DNA of 64,000 bases from assembly GCA_002238855.1 (NCBI GenBank), contig MPND01000003.1:1-64000 (forward strand). The letters run 5' to 3'. The translations under genes and the position numbers were made by a program. Origin of the DNA: SAR202 cluster bacterium bin90 (GTDB taxonomy: Bacteria > Chloroflexota > Dehalococcoidia > Lucifugimonadales > JADFKI01). Numbering within the stretch: position 1 is the first letter of the stretch; each line of letters opens with the position of its first letter. Shown piece after piece: positions 25,400-34,936 of this stretch. Below the pieces are notes generated by a model. The model saw only the letters and a program-made list of their open reading frames with translations. It was not told the DNA's origin and ran no database searches.

Positions 25400-25429
25400 G
25401 TGCGCGATTTAGGGGCATTTCTGATTTGG

Positions 25430-25642
25430 AGACGATGCCTCTTGTCTTGTCGAACCAGAACGCTGAAATCTGGCAGAGCACCGTGCCCCTTTTAAAGATG
25501 CTAGTTGACAGCACCACTTCGAACGCGGAAATGCGACCGGTAGCGACCATGAGCAGGAGGCTGTCGCCGAGGTCATAGATATCGCGGATCTTGGCCTAAG
25601 ATATATACGATTGGGTGAGGTGGTCTCCCGGATTGTGGTCAC
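25430..25642 (-). pseudogene. Decayed copy of the purC 5' end
   Basis: Reading from GTG at 25642 gives MTTIRETTSPNRIY, nearly the N-terminus of PurC (MTTIRETTLPNRLY), after which frameshifts scramble the frame. At DNA level the homology runs on to the codons for the FWFDKTEDIIPN region (for example CTTGTCGAACCAGAA is shared) and also includes the 5' leader beyond 25642. The start is GTG instead of ATG and the GGAGG site is spoiled. It lies directly after purE, where the intact purC would be expected. Confidence 0.82.
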
Positions 25643-25723
25643 TATTTCTCTAAGCCGACAGCGATCGCAAAAACCTTCGAACGCTCTACATTCATGGAAG
25701 ACCGAATCACTGATAGAACGATT

Positions 25724-26182
25724 CTAGCGGTTCTTGAGAGACTGGCGGTAGTCGTCATAGGCGGCGCGGATGCTGTCGTGCTTGATGCCGAGAATCTGCG
25801 CAGCGAGGAATGCTGCGTTGCGTGCGCCCCAGGAACCGACCGCTACGCATGCCACGGGAATGCCTGGAGGCATTTGGGCTATGGCGTAAAGTGCGTCAAC
25901 GCCATTGAGGTCGCTGCTGGGTAGGGGAATGCCAATGACAGGGAGAGTAGTCCAAGATGCTGCAACGCCGGGCAAGCCTGCGGAGCCGCCCGCCGCTGCG
26001 ATAAGGACCTCGATGCCCCTATCACGCGCGCCTGTCACATATTCCATGACCTTCTCAGGTGTGCGGTGCGCGGATGCGACCGTGACCTCATTCTCGATAC
26101 CCATCTGGTCGAGCACGCTGACCGTTTCGGCCACGACTGCCTCGTCGGAACTGCTACCCATTATCACGCCTACGAGTGGCAT
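25724..26182 (-). CDS. purE: N5-carboxyaminoimidazole ribonucleotide mutase PurE
   Basis: Class I PurE, interconverting N5-CAIR and CAIR. The 152-residue product has VGVIMGSSSDEAV at the N-terminus, the active-site block VASAHRTPEKV, AAAGGSAGLPGVAAS and GIPLPSSDLNGVDALYAIAQMP. It is upstream of the purC relic and downstream of purD on the same strand. purK is not present nearby. Confidence 0.93.
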   Translation of the reverse strand: MPLVGVIMGSSSDEAVVAETVSVLDQMGIENEVTVASAHRTPEKVMEYVTGARDRGIEVLIAAAGGSAGLPGVAASWTTLPVIGIPLPSSDLNGVDALYAIAQMPPGIPVACVAVGSWGARNAAFLAAQILGIKHDSIRAAYDDYRQSLKNR

Positions 26183-26258
26183 ATCTTGTGTCTCCTTTCG
26201 GATGTAATCTTCAGTAGTGAGTTGTCATTCTTGGTTCGCAAATTTGCTTTCATAATAA

Positions 26259-26280
26259 TCCTTCGACAGTCTCAGGACGA
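26259..26280. repeat. Dispersed CGACAG-CTCAGGACGA element
   Basis: ATCCTTCGACAGTCTCAGG followed by ACGA, a member of the same family as 18020-18040 and 41924-41953. It overlaps the 3' end of purD. Confidence 0.55.
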
Positions 26281-27546
26281 GCTGTGCTCGAATGAAGCTA
26301 TATCTGTGCGGTAGAAGGCGTCTTTGAATGTGATGTGCCTGATTCCTTCGTATGCGTGATTGCGTGCTTCATCTAGGGATTCACCCATGGCGGCCACGGT
26401 TAGGACACGCCCGCCATCGGATACAACCGCGCCGTCAAGGAGCTTAGTGCCAGCATGAAATACTATCGCATCGTAGTCCACCTTAGTGATGCCTTTGATG
26501 GGATAGCCGGTGCAGTAGGCAGCGGGATAGCCGCCCGACGCAGCGACAACGCCAACGCAGGCGCGGTCGTCCCATTCGATTTCCGTGCTATGGAGTTCGC
26601 CACGGGCTGTTGCAAGCATGACTTCGGCTAGGTCGGACTTCAGGCGGGGCAGGATTACCTGTGTTTCAGGATCGCCAAGCCTGCAATTGAACTCCAAAAC
26701 CTTGGGACCTTCAGAAGTCAGCATCATGCCTAGGTAAAGAACGCCTCGATAGGGACATCCCATTTCAAGCAATCCACTGACGACAGGCTCCATGATGTTC
26801 GCTCGGACATGAGATTCCATTTCGGCGTTCCAATGCTGCGGCAAGGGAGGGCTAAAGCTGCCCATACCGCCAGTGTTGGGACCGGAGTCTCCATCGCCCA
26901 CTCGCTTATAGTCGCATGCCGCGACCATGGGAGAGATGTAATCGCCGTCAACGAAAGCGAACACGCTGACTTCCTGACCCACCATGCACTCTTCAATTAC
27001 AACGGAGTCGCCTGCGTCGCCGAACTGTCGGTCGAGCATTGACGCGCGTATGGCTTCCTGCGCCTGTTCGCGAGTCTGGGCGACGGTAACGCCCTTGCCT
27101 GCTGCAAGGCCGTCTGCCTTCACAACTATTGGAAGGGGGCATGTGTCGAGAAATGCGCGCGCGTCTTCGTAATCTGCGAATGTCTCGGATGCTGCTGTTG
27201 GAACGGAGCAGTCGGCCATCAGTGTCTTGGCGAAAGCCTTGCTGCTTTCCATTCGAGCTGCTGCCATAGAGGGACCGAACACGAGGAGGCCGGCGTCGGT
27301 AAATGAGTCTACAATACCCATTGCCAGCGGAGCTTCCGGACCCACTACCGTGAGGTCGATTTGGTTGCTTGAAACAAAGTCGATCAGGGTAGGGATGTCT
27401 TCCGAGCCGATAGGGATGTTGCGGGCTATTGCTTGCGTGCCTGCATTACCAGGAGCTACGTATAGCTGCCCGACAGATGGGCTCTGCGAGAGCTTCCAAG
27501 TGATGGCGTGTTCGCGAGCGCCGCTGCCAACGACAAGGACATTCAT
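26272..27546 (-). CDS. purD: Phosphoribosylamine-glycine ligase PurD
   Basis: An ATP-grasp enzyme making glycinamide ribonucleotide. The 424-residue length is normal. It shows the N-terminal MNVLVVGSGAREHAITWKL, VVGPEAPLAMGIVD, VVKADGLAAGKGVTVA, NTGGMGSFSPP and FNCRLGDPETQVILPRL. The stop codon and last few residues (EHSSS) come from the dispersed repeat at 26259-26280. Its ATG overlaps the stop of the MazG-like gene as ATGA. Confidence 0.95.
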   Translation of the reverse strand: MNVLVVGSGAREHAITWKLSQSPSVGQLYVAPGNAGTQAIARNIPIGSEDIPTLIDFVSSNQIDLTVVGPEAPLAMGIVDSFTDAGLLVFGPSMAAARMESSKAFAKTLMADCSVPTAASETFADYEDARAFLDTCPLPIVVKADGLAAGKGVTVAQTREQAQEAIRASMLDRQFGDAGDSVVIEECMVGQEVSVFAFVDGDYISPMVAACDYKRVGDGDSGPNTGGMGSFSPPLPQHWNAEMESHVRANIMEPVVSGLLEMGCPYRGVLYLGMMLTSEGPKVLEFNCRLGDPETQVILPRLKSDLAEVMLATARGELHSTEIEWDDRACVGVVAASGGYPAAYCTGYPIKGITKVDYDAIVFHAGTKLLDGAVVSDGGRVLTVAAMGESLDEARNHAYEGIRHITFKDAFYRTDIASFEHSSS

Positions 27547-27941
27547 TGTGGCCGGTTCCTTCTGACAAGTTTGCCGGATGATGGCTCAACCATGTGCGTC
27601 TGCAATGTCTTTTTGTCGTTTTTGATTGCCACCTCCTGACAGGCATTTGCACCGACTGAGTCCAGTTCAAGAAGAGTGCCCATTGCGACGAATGCGACGT
27701 CCGCCATTTCGTCTGCTGCACGGTCAAGAACGCCTTGATTAAGCTCTCGAGCGTGTTCGCCAGTCTCTTCCATTAGAAAGGCGAGGCGCGTGCAGAGGCG
27801 AGGAAATGGATCGTCGAGTGAATTCTTGCCGTTTAGATTCGGTATGTCAAAGCGGGCATGGAAGTCATACACACTTTCGGCGAGGCGGGAAACCGCTGAA
27901 ACGAACTCTTCCCTGGAGACTGCGTTCTGCGATGCGGTCAT
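27543..27941 (-). CDS. MazG-like nucleotide pyrophosphohydrolase
   Basis: A 132-residue all-alpha NTP pyrophosphohydrolase. The Mg-binding EExxE...ExxD signature is FLMEETGEHARE, followed by DEMADVAFVAMGTLL. A conserved C-terminal EVAIKNDKKTLQT follows. The ATG at 27941 has GGGAG upstream at a long spacing; an in-frame GTG at 27959 would overlap guaA. It is placed between guaA and purD with an ATGA overlap to purD, suggesting cleaning of the nucleotide pool, though the substrate is not shown. Confidence 0.78.
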   Translation of the reverse strand: MTASQNAVSREEFVSAVSRLAESVYDFHARFDIPNLNGKNSLDDPFPRLCTRLAFLMEETGEHARELNQGVLDRAADEMADVAFVAMGTLLELDSVGANACQEVAIKNDKKTLQTHMVEPSSGKLVRRNRPQ

Positions 27942-27949
27942 TGCCAGTT

Positions 27950-29554
27950 TTACTCCCACTCAATTGTGCCCGGAGGCTTACTGGTGATATCGTACACCAC
28001 GCGGTTGACGCCAGGGACTTCGTTGGCGATTCGGGTGGAGATGCGTCCGAGAACATCGTACGGGATGCGCGCCCAGTCTGCGGTCATGGCGTCTTCGCTG
28101 CTGACTGCGCGGATGGCGATGACATGTCCGTAGGTGCGGAAATCACCGGTGACGCCCACGCTGCGGGTGTCTGTGAGAACGGCGAAACTCTGCCAGATCT
28201 CTCGGTACAGTTTATTGCTTCGGACCTCGTCCATCACGATAGAGTCTGCTTCCCGTAGAATCTCCAGTTTGTCGTGTGTTACCTCGCCGATTATTCGTAT
28301 GGCGAGTCCGGGGCCAGGGAACGGCTGACGATAAACTATCTCTTCGGGCAGGCCAAGCTCCAAGCCGACTCCGCGGACTTCGTCCTTGAACAGGTAGCGC
28401 AGCGGTTCGACAAGGCTAAGCTTCATGTGCTCCGGCAGTCCACCGACATTGTGGTGCGACTTAATCTTTGCGGAAACGGAATTGTCAGTGGTCTCGCTCT
28501 CAATGACATCAGGGTAGAGCGTACCCTGCGCAAGAAAATCCACTTCTCCGATGCCTGTTGCCTGCTCGTCAAAGACGCGGATGAACTCTTCGCCGATGAT
28601 CTTGCGCTTCTGCTCAGGGTCAATAACTCCACTAAGCGCGCCCAGGAAGTTCTCCGTGGCTTCGGCGTAGATGAAATTCGCCTGAAAATGGCGCTGGAAG
28701 GTATCGCTTACGGCCTGCGGTTCGCCCTTTCGCATCATTCCGTTGTTCACGAAGATGCAGGTTAGACGGCTGCCGATGGCTCGCTGAATGAGAGCAGCCG
28801 CAACGGCCGAATCGACACCGCCGGACAGAGCGCAGATAACTTTGCCCTCACCGACTTGTTGGCGTACGCGTTCAACGCTGTCATTCACGAAGTTTCCAGG
28901 GGTCCAGAGAGCTTCACAGCCGCAAATTTCGTACAGGAAGTTTTCGATGATTGTCTTGCCCTGCGGAGTGTGGACAACCTCAGGATGGAACTGCAGGCCG
29001 ATCATACCTGTGCTGTTGCCCATAACCACTATCGGCGAATTCTCGGAATGCGCCAAGGATTTGAAACCAGGAGGCGTCTCTGTGATCTGGTCACCATGGC
29101 TCATCCAGACTGGCGTAGACTGGGGCAAGCCCTTGAAAATGGGATCTTCCTCAGAACTGCGGGTCATTTCGGCATGACCGTACTCTTTTCGAGCGGTGGG
29201 GGCGACCTTACCGCCTAACTGGTGCGCCATTGCCTGCATTCCATAGCAGATTCCGAGCACAGGCAGGCCCGATTCGTACACCCAGTCTGGAGCAAGAGGA
29301 GCGCCCGGTTCGTACACGCTAGCTGGTCCCCCTGAGAGAATGACGCCTTTAGGGTTTAGACGTGAGACCGAACTCCAGTCGGCGGTGTGCGGTATTATCT
29401 CGCAGTAGACGCTGCTCTCCCGCACCCGGCGAGCAATGAGCATGCTGTATTGCGAACCGAAGTCTATTACAACGACAGTCTCGCGTTGAATGCGGGCACT
29501 TTCCTCAACGCTGTTGCCTTGGCTCTCTCGCACGGGGCCAGTTTCTTTCAGCAT
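27950..29554 (-). CDS. guaA: GMP synthase (glutamine-hydrolysing)
   Basis: Converts XMP to GMP. The N-terminal glutamine amidotransferase has [20 protein letters not shown] and the nucleophile cysteine in [18 protein letters not shown]. The ATP-pyrophosphatase domain has the P-loop [16 protein letters not shown]. The C-terminal dimerisation domain ends in the family's usual [17 protein letters not shown]. Length 534. It leads a minus-strand run guaA-mazG-like-purD-purE and is divergent from tsaC. Confidence 0.96.
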   Translation of the reverse strand: MLKETGPVRESQGNSVEESARIQRETVVVIDFGSQYSMLIARRVRESSVYCEIIPHTADWSSVSRLNPKGVILSGGPASVYEPGAPLAPDWVYESGLPVLGICYGMQAMAHQLGGKVAPTARKEYGHAEMTRSSEEDPIFKGLPQSTPVWMSHGDQITETPPGFKSLAHSENSPIVVMGNSTGMIGLQFHPEVVHTPQGKTIIENFLYEICGCEALWTPGNFVNDSVERVRQQVGEGKVICALSGGVDSAVAAALIQRAIGSRLTCIFVNNGMMRKGEPQAVSDTFQRHFQANFIYAEATENFLGALSGVIDPEQKRKIIGEEFIRVFDEQATGIGEVDFLAQGTLYPDVIESETTDNSVSAKIKSHHNVGGLPEHMKLSLVEPLRYLFKDEVRGVGLELGLPEEIVYRQPFPGPGLAIRIIGEVTHDKLEILREADSIVMDEVRSNKLYREIWQSFAVLTDTRSVGVTGDFRTYGHVIAIRAVSSEDAMTADWARIPYDVLGRISTRIANEVPGVNRVVYDITSKPPGTIEWE

Positions 29555-29646
29555 ATTCCCATCGCTTTAGGGCTGATGAACCTAGTACGAACTGCTTAAA
29601 ATTTACCATCTATGATATACTAATTCAACTTTAGGGTGGGTAGACG

Positions 29647-30282
29647 ATGGGTGATTTACCGCTAGATGATGCGATGCGTGGGCAAATCAAAACCGCTGTA
29701 GCAGTGCTCAGGGACAGCGGCGTTGCCGCCATTCCAACTGACACGCTTTACGGGCTTGCCGCGTGTGCGTTCGACGAGCGGGCGGTGCTGAAGGTGTATG
29801 AACTCAAAGGACGTCCCGACGGTATGGCACTACCATTGCTGCTGTCTAACTCAGGAGACGTTGACAAGTGCGCTGCTGAAGTGCCTGAGGAGGCCTGGTC
29901 ACTAATGGAACGCTTCTGGCCAGGGGCTTTGACGCTCGTCGTGCGCAAGAGCGCGGAGATTCCGGACATTGTAACCGGGGGGCTGGACACGGTGGCGCTT
30001 CGGGTGCCGGACCATGCCGTTCCCAGAGCGATTGCTGAGGCACTTGGTGCGCCATTAACGGGTACGAGCGCGAACCTGAGTGGCAGGCCAGGACTGACGA
30101 GCGCGTCCGATGTAAGGCGTGAGTTCGGCGATGCAGTCGATTTCGTGCTAGATGGCGTCGACGCGCCGGGTGGTGTTGCATCTACCATCGTGGATGTCAG
30201 TGGCGCTGAAATGCGTGTGTTGCGGGAGGGGGCAATAAGTCTAGGCGAGATCGAAGAAGTCTTAAGGACTGCATCACAGTAA
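29647..30282 (+). CDS. tsaC: L-threonylcarbamoyladenylate synthase (Sua5/YciO/YrdC)
   Basis: Makes threonylcarbamoyl-AMP for the t6A37 modification of tRNA. The 211-residue YrdC-domain protein has AAIPTDTLYGLAACAFDE, the KGRPDGMALPLLLSN block (usually KxRP), FWPGALTLVVRKS and TGTSANLSGRP. The short form lacks the C-terminal Sua5 domain. MtaB at 4235-5548 acts on the product of the same pathway. Confidence 0.9.
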   Translation: MGDLPLDDAMRGQIKTAVAVLRDSGVAAIPTDTLYGLAACAFDERAVLKVYELKGRPDGMALPLLLSNSGDVDKCAAEVPEEAWSLMERFWPGALTLVVRKSAEIPDIVTGGLDTVALRVPDHAVPRAIAEALGAPLTGTSANLSGRPGLTSASDVRREFGDAVDFVLDGVDAPGGVASTIVDVSGAEMRVLREGAISLGEIEEVLRTASQ

Positions 30283-30381
30283 TTTCCCAACTTTGTTAAT
30301 ACGTTTAGCTAGCTCGTTTCTCTGCCGAGCTAAGGTTCAATAACATTTCATTCCATATCCCCAACAGCGTCTGGAGAGCGA

Positions 30382-31401
30382 TTGAGTACTTCAAATTACT
30401 TTGATGAGTTGACCACGCGAGTTGACGCAGAGCTCGAGACGATTGTGAACGAGCGAGGATTTCCGCTGTATGACATGATGGGCTACCATCTTGGCTGGAG
30501 GGGCGCACCGGGCCATACAGATGACTTCCCGCGGCGGCAGGAGCGAACGCATGGCCTTCTGACAGTACTTGCCTGCGAGTCAGTCGGCGGGGATATAGAG
30601 CCGTGCCTGCCCGCCGCCGCTGCGCTTGAGTTGGTCGACAAGTTCTCGGAAATACACGACGACGTGCAAGAGGGCAATCCGCAGCGAAATGAACGCGATG
30701 CCGTCTGGTGGGTTTGGGGGCCGGCGCAGGCGATCAATGCGGGGGACGGCATGCATGCCCTTGGGCGGCTTGCGCTACTACGACTTGCTGAGCGCGGTGT
30801 GCCGGATGAGCGTGTATTTGAGATAGTTCGAATAGTGGACAGGGCTAGCTTGCGGGTCTGCGAGGGACGCTTTCGAGACTTGGAGGCGCAGGAGAGAATC
30901 GATCTGAGCGTATCGGCGTACTTGGAGATGGCAGCGGACAAGTCGGGGGCGCTGATGGGATGCGCGTTGCAGGTCGGCGCGCTTATCGGCGGCGCAGATA
31001 ATGGAATCGGAGAGACGCTTGCGGAATGCGGTGAGAAGCTAGGGGTCGCTCTGCAGGTGCGCTCTGACATGGAGGCACTTTGGGGAGGTGGTCCGAATTC
31101 GCAACCCAACGTGGAGGTCCTGAACAAAAAGAAGCTGATTCCTGTGGTTTACGCGCTGGAACAGGCTTCCATCAGTGAGAAGCGTGCAATGGGAGAAATC
31201 TACTTCAAGCGCGTACTGGACGCGGAAGACGCTGTTAAGTTGCGGGACGTCATCGAGGGACTAGGAGCAAGGGCTGCCTGCGAGGACATGGCTGACATTC
31301 TGATCGCAGAGGCGATGGCTGCAATTGATTCCAGCGGCATCGGTAGCGATGGCAAGCGACGTATGAGGGAATGCGTCGAAGCTCTCGTTAGAGCAAGGTA
31401 A
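30382..31401 (+). CDS. Polyprenyl synthetase family protein
   Basis: A 339-residue all-helical trans-prenyltransferase. The start is TTG at 30382 with GGAG five bases upstream. The first aspartate-rich motif is FSEIHDDVQEGNPQRNERD, and GPAQAINAGDGMHALGRL follows. The second motif, expected as DDxxD, reads LQVRSDMEALWGG, so one aspartate is Ser and the third position is Ala. Product length or partner therefore cannot be assumed. It is 12 bp ahead of pgk and probably co-transcribed with the glycolytic genes. Confidence 0.82.
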   Translation: MSTSNYFDELTTRVDAELETIVNERGFPLYDMMGYHLGWRGAPGHTDDFPRRQERTHGLLTVLACESVGGDIEPCLPAAAALELVDKFSEIHDDVQEGNPQRNERDAVWWVWGPAQAINAGDGMHALGRLALLRLAERGVPDERVFEIVRIVDRASLRVCEGRFRDLEAQERIDLSVSAYLEMAADKSGALMGCALQVGALIGGADNGIGETLAECGEKLGVALQVRSDMEALWGGGPNSQPNVEVLNKKKLIPVVYALEQASISEKRAMGEIYFKRVLDAEDAVKLRDVIEGLGARAACEDMADILIAEAMAAIDSSGIGSDGKRRMRECVEALVRAR

Positions 31402-31413
31402 TGCGATAGGACA

Positions 31414-32607
31414 ATGTCTGATAAGAGAAGCGTCCGCGATGTGGATGTGCGCGGACAGACCGTACTGGTCAGAGTGGACTTCAATGTACCTTTCAAGCCA
31501 GGTACGTCTGAGATTTCCGACGACGGTCGGATCCGCGCATCATTGCCTACGCTCCGTTATCTTCTGGAGCAAAACTGCGCCCTGATTGTTTGCTCGCACC
31601 TTGGTCGCCCTAAAGGTCGAATTGACGAATCGGTCCGTATGGCTCCCGTGTCTCAGCGGCTTGCCGAACTCCTGGGCTTACGGGTCTTGCAGTGTAACGA
31701 AACGATTGGCCGGGACGTAAGTGCGCTGGCAGGTTGCCTTATGGGAGGCGACGTGATGATGCTCGAAAACACGCGCTTCCAACCTGGCGAAGAGGCCAAT
31801 GACGCTGAATTCTCGCGCGAACTAGCATCGCTGGCAACTTTCTATATAAATGACGCATTTGGCGCGGCACACCGTGCGCATGCGTCCACGGAGGGTGTGG
31901 CGCACTGGCTTCCTTCTGCTGCCGGTCTGCTCCTGGAGAGGGAGTTGCGATTCCTTGGGGATGCACTGGAAGATCCACATAAACCGTTTGCCTCGATCTT
32001 GGGCGGCGCAAAAGTGTCAGACAAGATCGGCGTGCTCGACAATCTAGCGGACAAGGCGGACCTGCTGCTGATTGGTGGGGGAATGGCGGCGACATTCATA
32101 AAGGCGTTGGGCTTTAACGTTGGTGAGTCGCCGGTCGAAGATGACAGGATCGCCTTTGCGAAAAGTCTCATCTACCGGTCAGAGAGTGGCGAGGTCAGAT
32201 TACTGCTACCGGATGATGTTGTGGTGGCGGACCGGTTTAATGCCGATGCAGACTCGCGGACGGTGCCGGTAGGTTCAATTCCAGGTGGCTTTCGCATTAT
32301 GGATATTGGGCCGAACACTGAAAGGCAATATTGCGAGGCGATTAAAGCTTGCAAGACGGTGATGTGGAACGGACCGATGGGCGTGTTCGAGTGGGAGGCT
32401 TTTTCGCACGGCACGCAGGTAATTGCTGAAACGTTGGCGTCGCTGGACGATGCAACGACTGTGCTTGGTGGGGGATCCACGGCAGAGGCAGTTGCAGTTC
32501 TTGGGCTTACGGACAAGATGACGCATGTGTCTTCCGGCGGCGGAGCGTCTCTCGAGTTCTTGGAGGGCAGGGGACTGCCCGGCGTGGAGGCACTGCCTAA
32601 CCGGTAG
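31414..32607 (+). CDS. pgk: Phosphoglycerate kinase
   Basis: Transfers phosphate between 1,3-bisphosphoglycerate and ADP. The 397-residue length is typical. Blocks include VLVRVDFNVPF, IVCSHLGRPKGRID, MLENTRFQPGEEAND, FGAAHRAHAST, LGGAKVSDKIGVLDNL, and the nucleotide-binding VMWNGPMGVFEW, VLGGGSTAEAV and SSGGGASLEFLEG. It follows the prenyl synthetase gene by 12 bp. Confidence 0.97.
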   Translation: MSDKRSVRDVDVRGQTVLVRVDFNVPFKPGTSEISDDGRIRASLPTLRYLLEQNCALIVCSHLGRPKGRIDESVRMAPVSQRLAELLGLRVLQCNETIGRDVSALAGCLMGGDVMMLENTRFQPGEEANDAEFSRELASLATFYINDAFGAAHRAHASTEGVAHWLPSAAGLLLERELRFLGDALEDPHKPFASILGGAKVSDKIGVLDNLADKADLLLIGGGMAATFIKALGFNVGESPVEDDRIAFAKSLIYRSESGEVRLLLPDDVVVADRFNADADSRTVPVGSIPGGFRIMDIGPNTERQYCEAIKACKTVMWNGPMGVFEWEAFSHGTQVIAETLASLDDATTVLGGGSTAEAVAVLGLTDKMTHVSSGGGASLEFLEGRGLPGVEALPNR

Positions 32608-32823
32608 GTCTGAATTACTGCTCTTCGGATTGGCTCATTATTCGGCCTCCGACAGCATATCCCCGACTCCGAAGCACTGACCTGTGCCCTTTACGCATCC
32701 ATTTATGTGAGGTAGAGTTGTTTCCTGCATAGACGCAGGTCAATGTGTTCCATTAACTCCTAGGATAATCTCTAAATTAAGCGAAATGTTAACCGAAATA
32801 CACCTTGCGTTTGGATTGGGTCT

Positions 32824-34077
32824 ATGATTGATCTTCCATTTCTTGCCGATATATGCCGTCCAACGGACTCAAAGATAGTTTTGCTCGTCGTGGATGGCCT
32901 CGGGGGCGCGCCACATCCTGAAACGAAAAGATCGGAATTGGAGACGGCACGGATTCCCAATTTGGACAGGCTCGCCAGTCGCAGCGCGGCGGGGGGCAAA
33001 ACACCCGCGCTCGCCGGGAAAAAGCCCCGGAACGCGGCGGGCGCAACAACACCTGTCATGCACGGAATACCGCCCGGAAGCGGGCCTGGACACATGGCGC
33101 TCTTCGGATACGATCCAGTCAAGTACCTCATGGGGCGCGGTGTACTGGAGGCCCTGGGGATCGACGTGGAGCTCGGGCCGGGAGATCTGGCAGCGAGGGG
33201 CAATCTTTGCACGGTGGACAACGACAACAATATCGTGGACAGGAGGGCAGGGCGGATACCGACATCCGAGAGTGCGCCGCTCGTAGACATGCTCAACGGT
33301 ATTGATATCTCCGGAGTGGATGTCAAGGTGTATCCTGTGCAGGATTATCGTTTTGTGCTGGTTATGCACGGTGAGGGCCTTGACGACAGGATCAGCGAGA
33401 CGGACCCGCAGATGGTCGGGGTTATGCCGCTGGAAGCCAAGGCGCTGGACGAGGCATCTGAGGAGGCGGCAGCCCATGTGAGGACATTCGTCACTGCGGC
33501 GGCTGAAGTTCTGCGAGAGCGAGAGAACGCGAACATGGCGATGCTGCGCGGATTCTCGTTGCTGCCGGAATTGCCAGACTTTGGCGAGCGGTACAGCCTC
33601 AATCCGGGAGCAGTGGCTGCATATCCGATGTATCGAGGCTTGGCGAAGGTCGTCGGGATGAATGTCATACCGACGGGCATGACGTTCGAAGATGAGCTCG
33701 ACACACTGGAAGAGCACTTCGATGAGCACGATTTTTTCTTTCTTCATTACAAGCCGGCTGATGCAGCAGGGGAGGATGGCGATTTTGCTGCGAAAGTGCA
33801 GGCACTGGAAGCCCTTGACGCGGGAGTTGGGCGTCTCATGGAGATGGACCAAGACGTACTTGTGGTTGCAGGCGATCACTCTACTCCCGCTATTCTAGGG
33901 GCGCACAGCTGGCACCCGGTCCCGCTGCTAGTACAATCAAAGTGGACGGCAGGTGAAGGGATCGAAGAATTCACGGAACGGGCTTGCTCGGTGGGATCCC
34001 TAGGGAGCCTGCCTGCTACTGAGGTGATGATGCTTGCGATGGCGCATGCGGGCAAACTATTGAAATATGGCCCTTGA
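32824..34077 (+). CDS. apgM: Cofactor-independent phosphoglycerate mutase, archaeal type
   Basis: Interconverts 3- and 2-phosphoglycerate. It belongs to the alkaline phosphatase superfamily branch typical of archaea and some bacteria (about 400 residues rather than the 510 of GpmI). Metal and nucleophile blocks are LLVVDGLGGAPHPET, NAAGATTPVMHGIPPGSGPGHMALFGYDP, HYKPADAAGEDGD and VVAGDHSTPAILGAHSWHPVPLL. It lies between pgk and tpiA, a clear glycolytic context. The ribosome binding site is weak. Confidence 0.94.
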   Translation: MIDLPFLADICRPTDSKIVLLVVDGLGGAPHPETKRSELETARIPNLDRLASRSAAGGKTPALAGKKPRNAAGATTPVMHGIPPGSGPGHMALFGYDPVKYLMGRGVLEALGIDVELGPGDLAARGNLCTVDNDNNIVDRRAGRIPTSESAPLVDMLNGIDISGVDVKVYPVQDYRFVLVMHGEGLDDRISETDPQMVGVMPLEAKALDEASEEAAAHVRTFVTAAAEVLRERENANMAMLRGFSLLPELPDFGERYSLNPGAVAAYPMYRGLAKVVGMNVIPTGMTFEDELDTLEEHFDEHDFFFLHYKPADAAGEDGDFAAKVQALEALDAGVGRLMEMDQDVLVVAGDHSTPAILGAHSWHPVPLLVQSKWTAGEGIEEFTERACSVGSLGSLPATEVMMLAMAHAGKLLKYGP

Positions 34078-34133
34078 GAATCTACCTCTGCCTACCTTTT
34101 ATAGAAGACACAACCATAACATATTGACATATT

Positions 34134-34156
34134 AAAACACTTGCTTCAGGTGTTTT
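34134..34156. terminator. Hairpin between apgM and tpiA
   Basis: AAAACACTTG-CTT-CAGGTGTTTT, a 10-bp stem with one G:U pair, ending in TTTT. It may act as a weak or bidirectional terminator, or set the ratio of the two messages. Confidence 0.5.
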
Positions 34157-34177
34157 GCAACGGAACGAGCACAACAT

Positions 34178-34933
34178 ATGACTATATCTATGATTGTCGG
34201 CAACTGGAAGATGAACACGACGGTAGATGAGGCTGAAGCTCTGGCTACGCAAATTGCCTGCGGCGTCTCAGACGATTCGAATGTTGGAGTTGTTGTCTGT
34301 CCTCCGTTCATATCTCTTGTAGCTGTGCAATCAACATTGAAAAATAGTGGTATATCGCTAGGTGCGCAGGATGTGCATCACGAGGTGAGCGGAGCCTTCA
34401 CCGGGGCAGTGTCCACTAATATGCTTGTAAACATATGTCAATATGTAATTGTTGGGCATTCGGAGCGGCGATCTATTTTCAGGGAATCGGATGCGGCGGT
34501 GAATCTGAAGGTAAAGGCTGTGCTGACAGCGGGGATGACTCCAATACTTTGCATTGGCGAGAGTCTTGAAGAGCGTGAAGGTGGAAGTGCAGAAGCTGTT
34601 GTTGAATCACAACTGCGATTGGGGCTAGAAGGTGTGGAAGCCGGAGCAGGCATCGTGGTTGCGTATGAGCCTGTGTGGGCTATTGGGACCGGCCGATCGG
34701 CTTCACCGGAGATTGCTCAGGCGATGATGGCCCATATCCGGCAGACCCTCGTGGCAATTGGTGGCGAGGAAGCTGCCGCAGAAGTGTCGCTGCTATATGG
34801 TGGGAGCGTAAACGCAGGAAATGTCGGTGGGTACATGGAGCAGGCGGACATCAATGGCGCACTGGTTGGCGGAGCGAGCCTGAATGCTGAATCGTTCGTG
34901 GAGATCGTGAGGGTTGCCGCAGGTACGGGGTAG
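34178..34933 (+). CDS. tpiA: Triosephosphate isomerase
   Basis: The 251-residue TIM barrel interconverts dihydroxyacetone phosphate and glyceraldehyde 3-phosphate. The catalytic lysine is in VGNWKMN, the histidine in VGHSERR, and the glutamate in VAYEPVWAIGTG. The phosphate-binding SLLYGGSVNAGN and ALVGGASL are present. It ends three bases before miaA. Confidence 0.97.
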   Translation: MTISMIVGNWKMNTTVDEAEALATQIACGVSDDSNVGVVVCPPFISLVAVQSTLKNSGISLGAQDVHHEVSGAFTGAVSTNMLVNICQYVIVGHSERRSIFRESDAAVNLKVKAVLTAGMTPILCIGESLEEREGGSAEAVVESQLRLGLEGVEAGAGIVVAYEPVWAIGTGRSASPEIAQAMMAHIRQTLVAIGGEEAAAEVSLLYGGSVNAGNVGGYMEQADINGALVGGASLNAESFVEIVRVAAGTG

Positions 34934-34936
34934 GGG

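Noticed and set aside
27806-28258. 150-codon plus-strand frame
   Set aside because: It is antisense to guaA and the MazG-like gene, both strongly supported.
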